Position numbers and translations under genes: made by a program. A model generated the notes under the pieces. It did no database searches. It was not told where the DNA came from and saw nothing but the letters and a program-made list of their open reading frames with translations. From NCBI GenBank assembly GCA_002150815.3, contig NDFF03000058.1, forward strand, positions 1-21,169: a stretch of DNA of 21,169 bases. Reading direction: 5' to 3'. Numbering within the stretch: position 1 is the first letter of the stretch; the number at the start of each line of letters is the position of its first letter. This document shows positions 1 through 9,061 of this stretch, piece by piece. The DNA is from Grammothele lineata (lineage: Eukaryota; Basidiomycota; Agaricomycetes; Polyporales; Polyporaceae).

Positions 1-111
1 CTAACCCTAACCCTAACCTAACCCTAACCCTAACCCTAACCTAACCCTAACCTAACCCTAACCTAACCCTAACCCTAACCTAACCCTAACCTAACCCTAA
101 CCTAACCCTAA
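1..111. repeat. Telomeric repeat tract (C-rich strand)
   Basis: The window opens with a partial CTAA followed by 19 units, 12 of CCCTAA and 7 of CCTAA. On the G-rich strand this reads as TTAGGG mixed with TTAGG. The last unit ends at base 111, and unique sequence starts with CCCTCACTT. TTAGGG is the usual repeat of filamentous fungi. The 5-mer variants, often alternating with 6-mers, are either real telomerase slippage or one-base deletions in a C homopolymer introduced by sequencing. The orientation places the physical chromosome end to the left of base 1. Confidence 0.97.
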
Positions 112-131
112 CCCTCACTTGGGCATTGATG

Positions 132-3100
132 TCAGAACTTGCATAAACGAATAAATACGGATTTACGCACCTCCAACGCGTTCAGCACCGGCTCGCGCAC
201 CTCACCGGCGATCGCCGGATTCTTCGAGACAAGACGAGGGTTCTCGTCGAGGTTCCCGACCACCTTGAGATCTCCCACGGCGAGAAGGGGCGAAGTGAAG
301 AGCGTACGCATGAGATGCAACCACTCCTTCCGCATCAGACACGTAACAACGTCGCCGGCCTCAAGCTCGTCCATCGCGACGATGTTCGCGTTCGTGGGGA
401 AGTTATGTGCGGTCGCCACCTTCGCGCAATCCTCCGCGACGGTGCTCCAGTTCCAGAACCACCAGAACCGTGCGGGGTCGGCGAGCTTGACGGACGGGAC
501 ATGGGGCATGCTGGAGCTGCGACGGCGTGGCTTCGAGTAGATCGCGAGGAAGGACTCGATCGACGACATGAGCTTCCGTGTGGTGTCAAGCTTTAGCACG
601 GGGAGGACCACGTCGGCATGGATGCGACGTGCGTGCATGAGCTGGACGACCTGGATGCCAGCAAGACTGCGCCGGGTGATCGCGTTGTGAGGGTTGTGCC
701 AGCTGAACTCACCCAAGCGTAGCATACGGACGTCGGGGAACGCCGTCCGTACTTTCTCATCGAAAGTACGGCCTTGCCGCGTCCTTGAGTACACGGTCTC
801 AGACCCTCCGAACCCCTTCGGGAGTTCGAACCTTTGGACGCGAGAGTCCGCGATCGCACGGAAGAGCGCCCAAAACAGCATCCTCTGCTGCTTCACCCAA
901 GACTCGTCGGCGCCATCATCGAGCAGGCGCAGGACCGCCTTAGTCCGACCCTTCTGCGTGGTGGTGGGCCCCGGAGGCATTGCTTTGGCGGCGGCGATGT
1001 CGCTTTCGGGCTGGGTGAGGGGATGTCCGTCAGCGCCGACGTCAACGTTGTACTCGTTGTCGTCGTCTTCGTCGTCGTCATCGGATCCCTCGCCGTCGGG
1101 CTTGTAGGCCTTGTCGGCATCCTTGTCGTGGTCGTCCTCCACGATGAAGTCGTCCTCGGCCTTCTCCTTGCCTTTCTTGATCACGGGGACCAGGTCCGAG
1201 AACCAGCGGAGGGCAATCTTCTCCCAGTCCGCGCGCGTCATTCGTAGGTAGGCCATGTGCTCGTCGGTGACGAGGGTGCGGCCGACCCAACCCACAGCCC
1301 GCACCTTCTCGGACTTGTGAAGCATCAAGGTCCAGAACTGGGAAAAGCTTCAGCGGGCGCACAGAGATACCACGGAGTTATCGTACTGACCCTCTTCATG
1401 CGGAGCTGGTTCCATTCGAGGTCCTTGTCCTTCCAGAGAAGGTACTCGATGAAGGATGGGTAGTCGTACGCGTCCACGGTCGTGAGGTGCATGTCCGTGG
1501 GGGCTAGGGGGTACATGTGCAGGGCGATCTATGGGGGTGAGAGCGAGATGAGAGCGGGAGCAAAGGATCACGAAAACAATGCGTAGCGGCTCCAGCTCGC
1601 ATTGCTCGGACGATTCATATCGACATACTCGGTGCGACGGAGTGAGCGGCATGCCGCTGGTTCCGCAAGGAGCAGCCCCTTGCGGACCCAGCGGTTGTCC
1701 GCCGGCTTCGTGGTGATATCCACTCAGCCGCAGCGGAGTGACCGGTCGACCGCTACCTCCGCTTCGCATTCGATACGCCGCGGAGGCAGCGGTCGACCGC
1801 TCACTCCGCCGTCTTCCCCAGAGCCAGAGTGCGGATTCAGCGGAGGACCGCCAGATCCGCTCCAGTAGCTATACAACGCGGAAGAGATACTCACCAGGAA
1901 AAATCCCCAGCTCAGCCGGTTGGCGAACCACATGACGTCCTCGATGACGGTTGCGGTGACGAGGGGCAGGTCGAAGAAGTACCCCGTCTTGCGAACCTTG
2001 GTGATAAAGTCAAGCTTCGTGAAGAAGGTATTGACCGCGCGGAGGTCGCCAGCGTCATTCGACGATCCCTTGATGAACTGGACGATCGTCGGGAACTCCT
2101 TCTCCAAGGCCTCACGCAAGTCGTCCCAGTAGTCGTCTCGCGCCTCCCTCCACGCCATCTTCCACGGCTGAGCCATACATTCGCGCACGGGGTGAAGGTG
2201 CTTGACGTAGATCTCGTCAGCGATGTCGAGAACTCGCGCTGGGAGCGCGACCGCGCTGACGCCGCTCGCGATCGGGCTCGCGATCAACCCCTCCAACCGC
2301 TTACCGCCTTCGAGTAAAGCCTCTCCATCCACGTCGTTCTCAGGCGTGCGGGGGGGCAGAACGGGGTGCTCCCCGATGCTCTCCATGTCCTCCTTCTCCA
2401 GGGCGGCGAACGTCTGGAACTCCTTGAGGAACGGAATTGCTTCCTTCGCTTGGGCCTTCGTAAAGTCGCCCTTCGAGCACAGGAAGGACATGACGTGCAT
2501 CGCGTCAGTGAGCAGCATGCTCGCAAACTACAGGTATGAACGTCAATTGCCACAATCGCAGTCGATAACTGAACCGGACTTACCGACCCCCCGCGCTGCC
2601 GCGTGCCGTTCGACGTGTCATGCATCGCGAACAGCTGGCTCAGCGAGAGATTCGCCTCGTCCTGGAAGTAGGGGAAGGCGAGGAGAAGGCGGACGAGACC
2701 GAATCCGCGGCGGTTGTTGAGCAGCGACACCAGCTTCGACTGGTTCCTCGCCGCAGTCGCACCTCCGGCAACCTTGGTGATGAACGAGGACCATCCTGGC
2801 GAGGCCGGACTTGTCACCGGTGGGGTGCGCAAAACACCCTCCCTGATGGCGTCGCTGGTGAAACGCCACAGCTTCTCCGAGGGCTTCTCCAGCAGCATCG
2901 GTGAGTCCTCATTCTGGGCGAGGAATTGCATGACCTCCAAGGGTGCAGCTGTATAGCTCAGTTAGCGGCATACTCACGCAGCACAACGGAACTCACCAAG
3001 ATCGTACACCTCCGCAACCCAGTATTGCGCGCGCGTCAGGCGCTGCTCCGCGCTGACCAGACGCTCCTTGATTTCGGCGGGCGGCTTCGCTTCCTCGCTC

Positions 3101-3781
3101 CCTACGGGGAGCTTCTCGTTCCGCACGAACTCCTTGTGGGTGTCCGCGACAAGCTTCTCGAGGTCGTCGTACGCCTGCTTGGCCGCGTGCGTGCGATGGT
3201 TACCGCCGATGAGGAAGACTTGCCCGTCCGGGTTCTTGATGACCAGCACGGGCGGGTCCTGGCCCTCGGGGAGCGTTCGCGGCAGCTTCTCCAGATCGAG
3301 GTCGCACCGTCGAACACCGATGCGGAGGGGGTAAGTGCGGTCGAGCTGGCCTCGCCCGGACACGATGTCGCTAGCGATCAAGTCGATGTGGCGACGGTCG
3401 CGGCCGCGGTTGACCCAACTCCCTACCACCATCTCGACCGCACCATCGCCAGCCACTTGGACAACGACGTACCCTAAAAAGAACTCCCTCGACCGCTTGA
3501 TCTTCCCCTCGACCGTCGTAGGGATCGCGGCGGTCTTCAGGACCCCAGTTTTCTGCGACTCCTCCTGCTCCTCCTTCATGCGCGTGTGGACGGCATCGAG
3601 TTTCTTGTTCTTCCCCCCACCCTTCTTTTTACCCTGCTGAGAGGACCCCGCGGCCGCGTTACCGTCTTCTGTCGGCTCGCGTTTGGTCTGCTGTTTCTGT
3701 TACGTTTCCTCGTTTAGTATTTCCTCACACACATTCATTCCTTAGCGGGACACTGACCTTCTTGCTCCCGCGTGGAGGCAT
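132..3781 (-). CDS. ParB/sulfiredoxin-like motif protein, 1,021 aa, six exons
   Basis: My splice model has exons at 3781-3758, 3696-2997, 2948-2584, 2527-1895, 1528-1391 and 1337-132. The introns are 61, 48, 56, 366 and 53 nt, and all join in frame. The start at 3781 (MPPRGSKK) is supported by a GTCAGT donor straight after eight codons and an in-frame ACAG acceptor at 3697; an acceptor at 3691 also keeps frame. The N-terminus is Lys/Gly/Gln-rich and probably disordered. Around residues 110-190 there is a region like the ParB/Srx fold, with the motif GGNHRTHAAK at about 172-181, resembling the GxxRxxA motif of ParB nucleases. An acidic stretch (Asp/Glu/Lys from about 680, then a run of Asp/Glu at about 704-715) follows later; the rest is unrecognised and mostly helical in appearance. 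ParB-fold proteins bind or cut DNA or use nucleotides, but which of these applies here is unknown. Intron 4 is unusually long because it carries five 30-bp palindromes. The TGA stop (134-132) lies 20 bp from the telomere, leaving no unique 3' UTR. Confidence 0.8.
1637..1860. repeat. Palindrome cluster A (5 copies, inside intron 4)
   Basis: Five copies of a 30-bp palindrome lie at 1637-1666, 1682-1711, 1733-1762, 1780-1809 and 1831-1860. The half-site consensus of the family is GCGGAGTCAGCGGTC followed by its own reverse complement. The copy at 1780 keeps most of both arms, with the centre GGTCGACC; the copy at 1682 has a decayed right arm. All lie between the splice sites of the 366-nt intron (1894-1529) of the ParB-like gene, while the other introns of that gene are 48-61 nt, so the cluster probably arrived by insertion and is removed by splicing. 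Confidence 0.9.
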
Positions 3782-4469
3782 GACACCGGTTGAGCGTTCG
3801 AAAGAGAATGAAGTCAAGAAAGCGCGCGCAGCAGGTACGCGGCGGATGGAGAGAGGGAGGAGGAGTTCACGAGCAATGGCCGCAAATTTTCAACGGCCGT
3901 TGTCGTTGGCGACGCGCGTCCGAAACTAGCCGTTATCGTACCTAATCTATCGATTTACGTTAAGTCACATGCACCTCAGTCACGCGGTCGAATGATGGTA
4001 TCAGCGCGGAGCTGGAGGTCGACCGCGAACTCCGCCGCGGTCGAGTTGGTTCCCACTAGAGCGAAGCTGGCGGCATCCCGCCAACTCCGCACACTGCACG
4101 CAGCTTATGAGAGCAACCACGGTCGGATCCAGCGGTGGACCGCCGACTCCGATACAGTGAGCGCCCCTTCCTGCGGGTCTAGCGGTCGACCGCGAACTCC
4201 GCTTCACATTCTTCGCGGATTCGTGGTACTGTATTTACCGGATCTTGCGGGAAACCGCCAGCTCCGCTGTCACTGCTACACGCTGCGTGACCCCTTCCCA
4301 CCTCCCACGTTCCCTGTGCTCCGCCCATCCATACATATAGGGATTGGAAGTCGTCGTCTACTGTCCCTTCCTCTCCTCATTCCGTACCCGTCATGTCGTT
4401 CTGTGCGTGATCCCCATCCCCGCGATACATCCTTTGTGTTGATATTCAGCATGATCTCCAGCTCAGATT
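3782..4469. other. Divergent intergenic region
   Basis: This 688-bp space separates the start of the minus-strand ParB-like gene from the start of the plus-strand RPA2-like gene, so it must hold both promoters. The half next to the ParB-like gene (3782-3960) shows no recognisable element. Bases 4006-4267 hold palindrome cluster B. Bases 4270-4450 are pyrimidine-rich (many CCC/TCC runs), as expected of a fungal 5' leader. A short upstream ORF (4451-4486) overlaps the start of the next gene. Confidence 0.7.
4006..4267. repeat. Palindrome cluster B (5 copies)
   Basis: Copies lie at 4006-4035, 4061-4090, 4123-4152, 4173-4202 and 4238-4267. The starts are 55, 62, 50 and 65 bp apart, and the intervening sequence is unrelated between gaps. 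The 4006 copy is a hybrid: its left inner arm is TGGAGGT while its right inner arm is ACCGCG. The 4061 copy has the inner arms GGCGG and CCGCC. The cluster sits in the shared upstream region of two divergent genes. Confidence 0.9.
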
Positions 4470-4486
4470 ATGCCCAGCTATCGTGA
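4451..4486 (+). CDS. Short upstream ORF overlapping the next start
   Basis: ATG at 4451 opens an 11-codon frame (MISSSDYAQLS) that ends with TGA at 4486. It lies in a different frame from the RPA2-like gene, whose ATG at 4470 is inside it. If the transcript starts upstream of 4451, scanning ribosomes would meet this ATG first, which could lower translation of the main frame. Whether it is in the transcript is not known. Confidence 0.3.
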   Translation: MISSSDYAQLS

Positions 4487-6252
4487 AGATATGCCCGATG
4501 AACTCCTGTTGCAGGTTGATACAGAACAGTTCACCATCAACACCAGCGACGTTTCCCGTCCCCCATCCGATACCGAGATGCACCCAGAGGACACTCACCC
4601 CCGACGCACTCTATCCGTCGCACCGCGGACTCCCTCACCTGACGTTCCTAATGACAACCCAGTCAGTACTCAAGGAATGATCGCCACTGTCCCAAACACA
4701 CCCGCATCCGCATCCCACCCCAATACTTCCCGTTCACCGTTCATTGTCCCATCACGTCCTATTCCGTTACCCGTAGTGTGCTTGAATCGACATACCAACC
4801 TTCCGCATGGTGACTTTGCAGCACAAGTCGAACTTCATGTCTTCAGCGCACTGGCCTTATCCCTACCCTCTCTCCCTTCTGATTTTGCTCCCATTCCTCA
4901 ATTCATTCCTGGTCCCCAGGGAGCTCAAGTTCCTCATATCGCCTCCCCATCCACCTCTCCACTCCACGCGCGTGCCCAGGCAATTGAGCTCACACAACAC
5001 CTCGACCGTACCAACGCAAACCTGTCCCCTAGTAAGTTGAAGCTGATTTCATGTATGCACAAGCTTATCAGTTGTCCCAGACTATTCCATTCCCGAGTAT
5101 CTGCCAATGCTTTCAACTCTCATCAAGCACGCGAGTGAAACTATTATTCTGCCTTTAGCTCCGCACCTGCACCCCATGGTGTGTTTCATAGTTCCTCCTA
5201 ACTAAATAGGCTTACACCAATTGTTGCCTATGTTATATTGTAGAAACGCGCTCACAAAGACCCTCGACCAGTCACTGCACATGACATCCGCTCTCGCATC
5301 TATCCCCGTCCGTCTGAAGTAACCTCTCCCTACAAATCCGCGCTGCCAGTGCATTGGTATCACCAAGGCTTACGCATTGGTCCCGTAAGATCTTCAGTTA
5401 CACATATGATGCTCTAACTAAAGGCAGTTCTCACTCAGATTCTCGTTGTTGGCTATCTGACGAGTCCTTCTGTCACTCCGTATGCGTTCACGTTCACACT
5501 GAAGGATCCTACCGGGGTTATCGCAGTCCATCACATCCCTCATGGTACCTCAACACCCCAGAGCATATTCCGCGCCTATCAAGAGCATGAGCTAAATATC
5601 GGCGTCGCTATCAAGGTCCAAGGCGAGCCCTATCATATTCTCTCTCACACCGGCGAGCTATCGATCATCCTCTTGATCAACGAACTTCCCCACGCATGTC
5701 AGAGGCTTAACATCTTCCAACATGTTTTCCTGGCGGAGTTGACAGGCAGAGTCATGTCGTGCATAGCTATACATGTACGCGGGGTCTTATTACCAGATCA
5801 CTCATGCTCACATATATATTCAGCGTCGCAAGCATGCCGTTGTCGCCGGGTTGCACATGGCAGAATTGTTACCAGAGGCTCCGTTTCCGGTGGACAACCA
5901 TAACGTGCCGTGTATCATTAATATGATTGCAGGCGACCTCTTTTTTACCCTGGGCGCTGTTACGGATGCATTCAACTGCACCGCAGTCCCGCTCTACGCA
6001 TTGATAGGCCTAAACTTGTTCGGATGGGGTCGCTCACGATGGAATAACGTCGCTCTTATCTCGTGGGTACTTTCCTCTCACTTGTATCGTCAGAGCACTC
6101 ATTTGTGTTGTAGCGCTGCTTGTCAACGTCTCGTCCACGATGGTCGCATCCGTGAGTTTGAAGGAAAACGCCATGGGCAGGACTATCTCGTTTGGCAGTT
6201 GACAGATCCCGTTATGTTTTCTTGGAACGAGTTACTGCTTAACATGACTTGA
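4470..6252 (+). CDS. RPA32/RPA2-like OB-fold protein, 521 aa
   Basis: Five exons in my model: 4470-5031, 5081-5178, 5244-5384, 5439-5774 and 5824-6252. The introns are 49, 65, 54 and 49 nt and all junctions stay in frame; for intron 3 an acceptor at 5423 is also in frame. A second in-frame ATG lies at 4491. The first ~180 residues are Pro/Ser/Thr-rich and probably disordered. DPRPVTAHDI (about 226-235) resembles the PVTI segment that precedes the OB fold of RPA32. VVGYLTSP and LKDPTGVIAVHH then match the beta-strands and the DDGTG-type turn of an OB fold (to about 350), followed by an IKVQG strand and a helix (NIFQHVFLAELTG). The C-terminus (about 450-510, with LVHDGRI and YLVWQLTDP) resembles the winged helix of RPA32. 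RPA32 is the middle subunit of replication protein A, which coats single-stranded DNA. Stn1 of the telomere-capping CST complex has the same OB plus winged-helix order and is the main alternative. A canonical housekeeping RPA2 would be shorter and better conserved, so this may be a divergent paralogue. Confidence 0.7.
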
Positions 6253-6403
6253 TCGTCTATGCTCAACGAATGTCATCCAGTGCTATGCAGCATCTTTGTA
6301 CTACCTATGGTCCATACTTATCTACTGATTGTAATCCAATCCGTGGTCTCCGCATGCCCGACCTCCCATCTCTAACCCTACGCAATGGATCATAGGGCAT
6401 TCA

Positions 6404-6556
6404 CCGGATTTAACGGCTCCCCGCTGACTCCGCACACTGCTCACCGTCCCTTGAGGAGGAGGTCAGCGGATGCCGCGGAAGTTCGCTGACTCCGCTAATA
6501 TCTGCTTCGTGCGAACTGAGATCTCGGCGGAATTAGCGGTTGACCGCTGGCTCCGC
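6404..6556. repeat. Palindrome cluster C (3 copies)
   Basis: Copies lie at 6404-6433, 6466-6495 and 6527-6556, with starts 62 and 61 bp apart. The third is the best conserved, with inner arms AGCGGT and ACCGCT. The first two have weakened left arms but intact right arms ending in GCTGACTCCGC. Confidence 0.88.
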
Positions 6557-6902
6557 AGGTTCCAACCTCGCTGGTTCAATGGAGGTGTGCACCGACACCG
6601 ACCGTGGTTGAAACTGCGACTATGGCATCTGGATTGGCGGGATGCGATTTGACGGTTCCAGTTGATTCTGTCAGCACTTATAGACCATCATCAAATGCTT
6701 TCGTTGTGGGGGTACAGCTCACAAGCCACCTGAATGGCAACTTAGTCCGGAGCTAGAGGATCACCTCTGGATCCTCTGCATGTCAATTTTTACAAGGACG
6801 TCACGAGATATAAACATCTCGTGGCCGTGAGATAAGCTGTTTTTCTGTGAGACAAAACGTATACATCTGGGTCGTGTGACATACCATTGGGGCGGGTCTT
6901 CC

Positions 6903-6909
6903 TTATAAT
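6903..6909 (+). promoter_or_regulatory. Possible TATA box
   Basis: TTATAAT lies 55-61 bp upstream of the ATG at 6964. The next two plus-strand genes have similar AT motifs at about the same distance, which strengthens the call a little. Confidence 0.35.
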
Positions 6910-6963
6910 CGATTGTCTGCATTTATCGCACCATCGCTCTTTGGCTCTCTCCACCATCTCATA

Positions 6964-7663
6964 ATGTGGAGCTCCGACGAGTCCCTCCGACTCATCTCTC
7001 AAGCACCCATCGAAATTTCTTCCGATGATTCTGCTCGTCAGGCAGGGAACCCGCCCGCTCAACCCCGCCAAGGCTCTCGCGCAGCGCCAATCACACTCTC
7101 GTCCGACAGCAGCGCCATTGATCAGGTCGCTAATGTGCCTAATCAAACTCACAACAGCTCCGGCGAGTCAGAGCGTACTTCCCCTCCCGTTGCCGCCTCC
7201 GGCCCAATTGGGGCTCATGAGGCTACGGACGGTGACTCCGAAATGGTAGGTTCTCTTACGCTCTGCCTCAATGGAGATCTCATTAACTTTGCACCAACTG
7301 TAGACGGATGTCATCGGATCCGACGATCGCGCCCCTATCCCTTTATCGATCCTCCTGAGCCGCATGAATGATGGTGCCGCCATGGCCCTCATTCTCACGG
7401 AACGTTCACAGTCTATTCGTCAAGCACTGCGGAGCCTCCTCGACCAGCTCGATACCCTGGAGGCGTCACGCGACGAGCTCACCGATCTTTACCGGTCTGC
7501 CGACGACTACAAGGACTCCGACGACGATCAGGAACTCTTTGACGGCCTGGTGGAGAAGGTGGAGGGTGATCTGATCACGGCTCGAAATGGCTGGCGACGG
7601 GAGCTGGAGCGGGTCGCATTCCCTGACGCGGATGAGATCGCGAAGTGCCGTGCTGGCGCGTGA
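6964..7663 (+). CDS. Unrecognised 213-aa protein, two exons
   Basis: Exons 6964-7245 and 7304-7663 flank a 58-nt intron (GTAGGT donor, TGTAG acceptor, TTAAC branch-like motif) and join in frame. The first exon encodes a Ser/Asp/Pro-rich, probably disordered segment with a duplicated ISSDDS / LSSDSS acidic-serine motif, of the type seen in casein-kinase-2 sites or SUMO-interaction segments. The second exon encodes a helical region with heptad-like leucines (about residues 125-150), an acidic linker (YKDSDDDQ), and a second amphipathic helix ending near NGWRRELERV. I do not recognise the family. Length and layout (short first part, one intron, two helices) resemble the next gene. The reading frame is intact and the intron is well formed, so it is probably a real gene. 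Confidence 0.65.
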
Positions 7664-7757
7664 TGCGACGGAGGACATTGTCAATTTGTATACTAGCTGA
7701 TATCATTGCGAGACAAACGCCCTAAACGCGAATTATACTGCTCACCTTTTCTGAACG

Positions 7758-7881
7758 ACGGCGCCAGCGGTTCACCGCTGACTCCGGAGGACAACATGCG
7801 GACCGGGCGGAATTGCGGTGACTCCGCTGCCAGTAGTGTTCGGCTCGAGTCCCGGAGTGAGAGGTGTGCCTCTGACTCCGC
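7758..7881. repeat. Palindrome cluster D (3 copies)
   Basis: Copies lie at 7758-7787, 7798-7827 and 7852-7881, in the 421-bp gap between two small genes. The first has AGCGGT / ACCGCT inner arms. The second is degenerate in the centre. The third uses AGAGG / CCTCT instead, a paired change at arm positions 11 and 20. The rest of the gap shows nothing else recognisable. Confidence 0.87.
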
Positions 7882-8031
7882 ACGGACACGAGCAAGCTCA
7901 GATGACAAACCCTCGCTCCCTCCCACAGTTTTCAGCCATCCATTTGATGTCTTGTTCCGGACAGCCACGTTGTTTTAATTAGATTGTGTGCCTCAAAAGT
8001 CATATCTGATCTACCGGGTTAATGATCTTCA

Positions 8032-8040
8032 CTTATAAGT
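8032..8040 (+). promoter_or_regulatory. Possible TATA box
   Basis: CTTATAAGT lies 45-53 bp upstream of the ATG at 8085, comparable to the motifs before the flanking genes. Confidence 0.35.
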
Positions 8041-8084
8041 CCGTGCAATTCGCTCATCCTCCACACCATCGTTCACCACCCGCC

Positions 8085-8727
8085 ATGTCCACCGAACAAG
8101 ATCCCTCCTCCTCCATCTCTTTGGAAGAGTTGGTGGCAAAGCTTAGAGAACGTCTGGCAGCGCAGCCAGTTCATCCCAATGTCAGTCTCATCGTATTCAT
8201 CCTCGCCCCGATCGTTCTCATTTTTGTTTTTTCTGATCACTCGCTAGCTCTCTCCATCTGGCCGCCGCTATCTGTCCGATCCCTCCATCCTCCCCTTCAT
8301 AAATGCAATTGCCGACGTCCCCGAGAACGCCGCCGCAATGAATGTCATCCTCCGGTTTACGGAAGGGGATGAGCGCATTGCCACCTCCATCGCCGCTCTC
8401 GAGAAGCTCCTCGACCACAGCGAGCGCATCAAGGCCACCGTTGCGGGCCTCTGGGAGCAGATGAAGCCTGCTCCTTACCAAGACATGTTCACCCGCATCG
8501 GGAATGGCATCGCGTTCCACAGCGCTATCGAGCCCTTGATCGCCCTCCTCAATGAGCAGGAGGAAATTTGGCAGGGCCATGTCAAGGTCCTGGCGGAGAT
8601 CTACCGTTTGGAGGACTACGAGCGCGACCCGAACGTCTACCCCGCAGGCGGTCATGCAGAAGGTACCACGGACGGTGGCGGGGAGCCGTCGGGCAGCCAG
8701 TCGGGCAGTCAGGAGGGTGGACATTGA
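8085..8727 (+). CDS. Unrecognised 191-aa helical protein, two exons
   Basis: Exons 8085-8180 and 8248-8727 are joined in frame across a 67-nt intron (GTCAGT donor, CGCTAG acceptor). The ATG sits in a good context (CGCCATGTCC). The first exon gives a short acidic-serine start followed by a Leu-rich helix (LEELVAKLRERLAAQ). The second gives several amphipathic helices: IAALEKLLDHSERIKATV near residues 75-92, and IEPLIALLNEQEEIWQGH near 125-142. The tail is Gly/Ser/Gln-rich (from about residue 165) and probably flexible. No catalytic motif, signal peptide or membrane segment is visible. The family is unknown to me. It shares with the preceding gene the plan of two helices separated by a linker, so a tandem paralogue is possible, but sequence similarity is too weak to claim it. 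Confidence 0.68.
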
Positions 8728-8852
8728 CGTGGTTGCCGTAATCTGTACTCGTAGTCGTCTGAATCACCACCGTGCTCGCTTGAGCGACATCTTCGGAGCC
8801 TCATTATTTGAATCGGAAAGGAAACGCCGCGAATCGACAAGCACATCTCCCG

Positions 8853-8923
8853 GCGGACCTGGAGGTGCGCCTCCAACTCCGCATTCGATAGGACCGGAGT
8901 TGGAGGCATTCCTCCAGCTCCGC
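8853..8923. repeat. Palindrome cluster E (2 copies)
   Basis: Copies lie at 8853-8882 and 8894-8923. Both use TGGAGG / CCTCCA inner arms rather than AGCGGT / ACCGCT, and both arms changed together, so the dyad is intact. They lie in the 334-bp gap between two small genes; no other element is seen there except the possible TATA box at 9001. Confidence 0.9.
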
Positions 8924-9000
8924 TTGCTTCTTCTTCAAATCACATGTTACAGCTCGGATTTCCCACCCCATGTATTCGCTACTTCATGCTATTTTCATAG

Positions 9001-9008
9001 TATATAAA
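9001..9008 (+). promoter_or_regulatory. Probable TATA box
   Basis: TATATAAA lies 54-61 bp upstream of the ATG at 9062 and is followed by a pyrimidine-rich leader (CCCCTCTTCCCCCACTC). It is a good match to the TATA consensus, and the best of the three. Confidence 0.5.
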
Positions 9009-9061
9009 CACCTTGGTTTCACAATTTGCCCCTCTTCCCCCACTCAACCTCTCTCTCCAAC

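Larger units (their letters stand above)
6253..6963. other. Intergenic region with palindrome cluster C
   Basis: This 711-bp gap between the RPA2-like gene and the next gene has no convincing ORF. Bases 6253-6400 are probably 3' UTR. Bases 6404-6556 hold cluster C. Bases 6560-6900 show nothing I recognise. TTATAAT at 6903-6909 is a possible TATA box for the next gene. Confidence 0.6.

Noticed and set aside
139..3640. Plus-strand open frames opposite the ParB-like gene
   Set aside because: GC-rich coding DNA often leaves the antisense frames open; the minus-strand exons are joined by good splice signals and carry a recognisable motif, while the plus-strand frames do not.
4006..4267. Palindrome clusters as CRISPR arrays
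   Set aside because: Repeat length is fixed and spacers are short, but repeats diverge strongly between copies, spacer length varies (10-39 bp), there are no cas genes, and the organism is a eukaryote.
6070..6116. A fifth intron in the RPA2-like gene (GTACTT to TTGTAG)
   Set aside because: It is 47 nt and would shift the frame into early stops; leaving it in keeps the frame open to 6252, including the winged-helix-like region.
4470..6252. Helitron-type RPA cargo
   Set aside because: Some Helitrons carry RPA-like genes, but the Rep/helicase gene, the TC start and the CTRR end hairpin were not seen around this gene.
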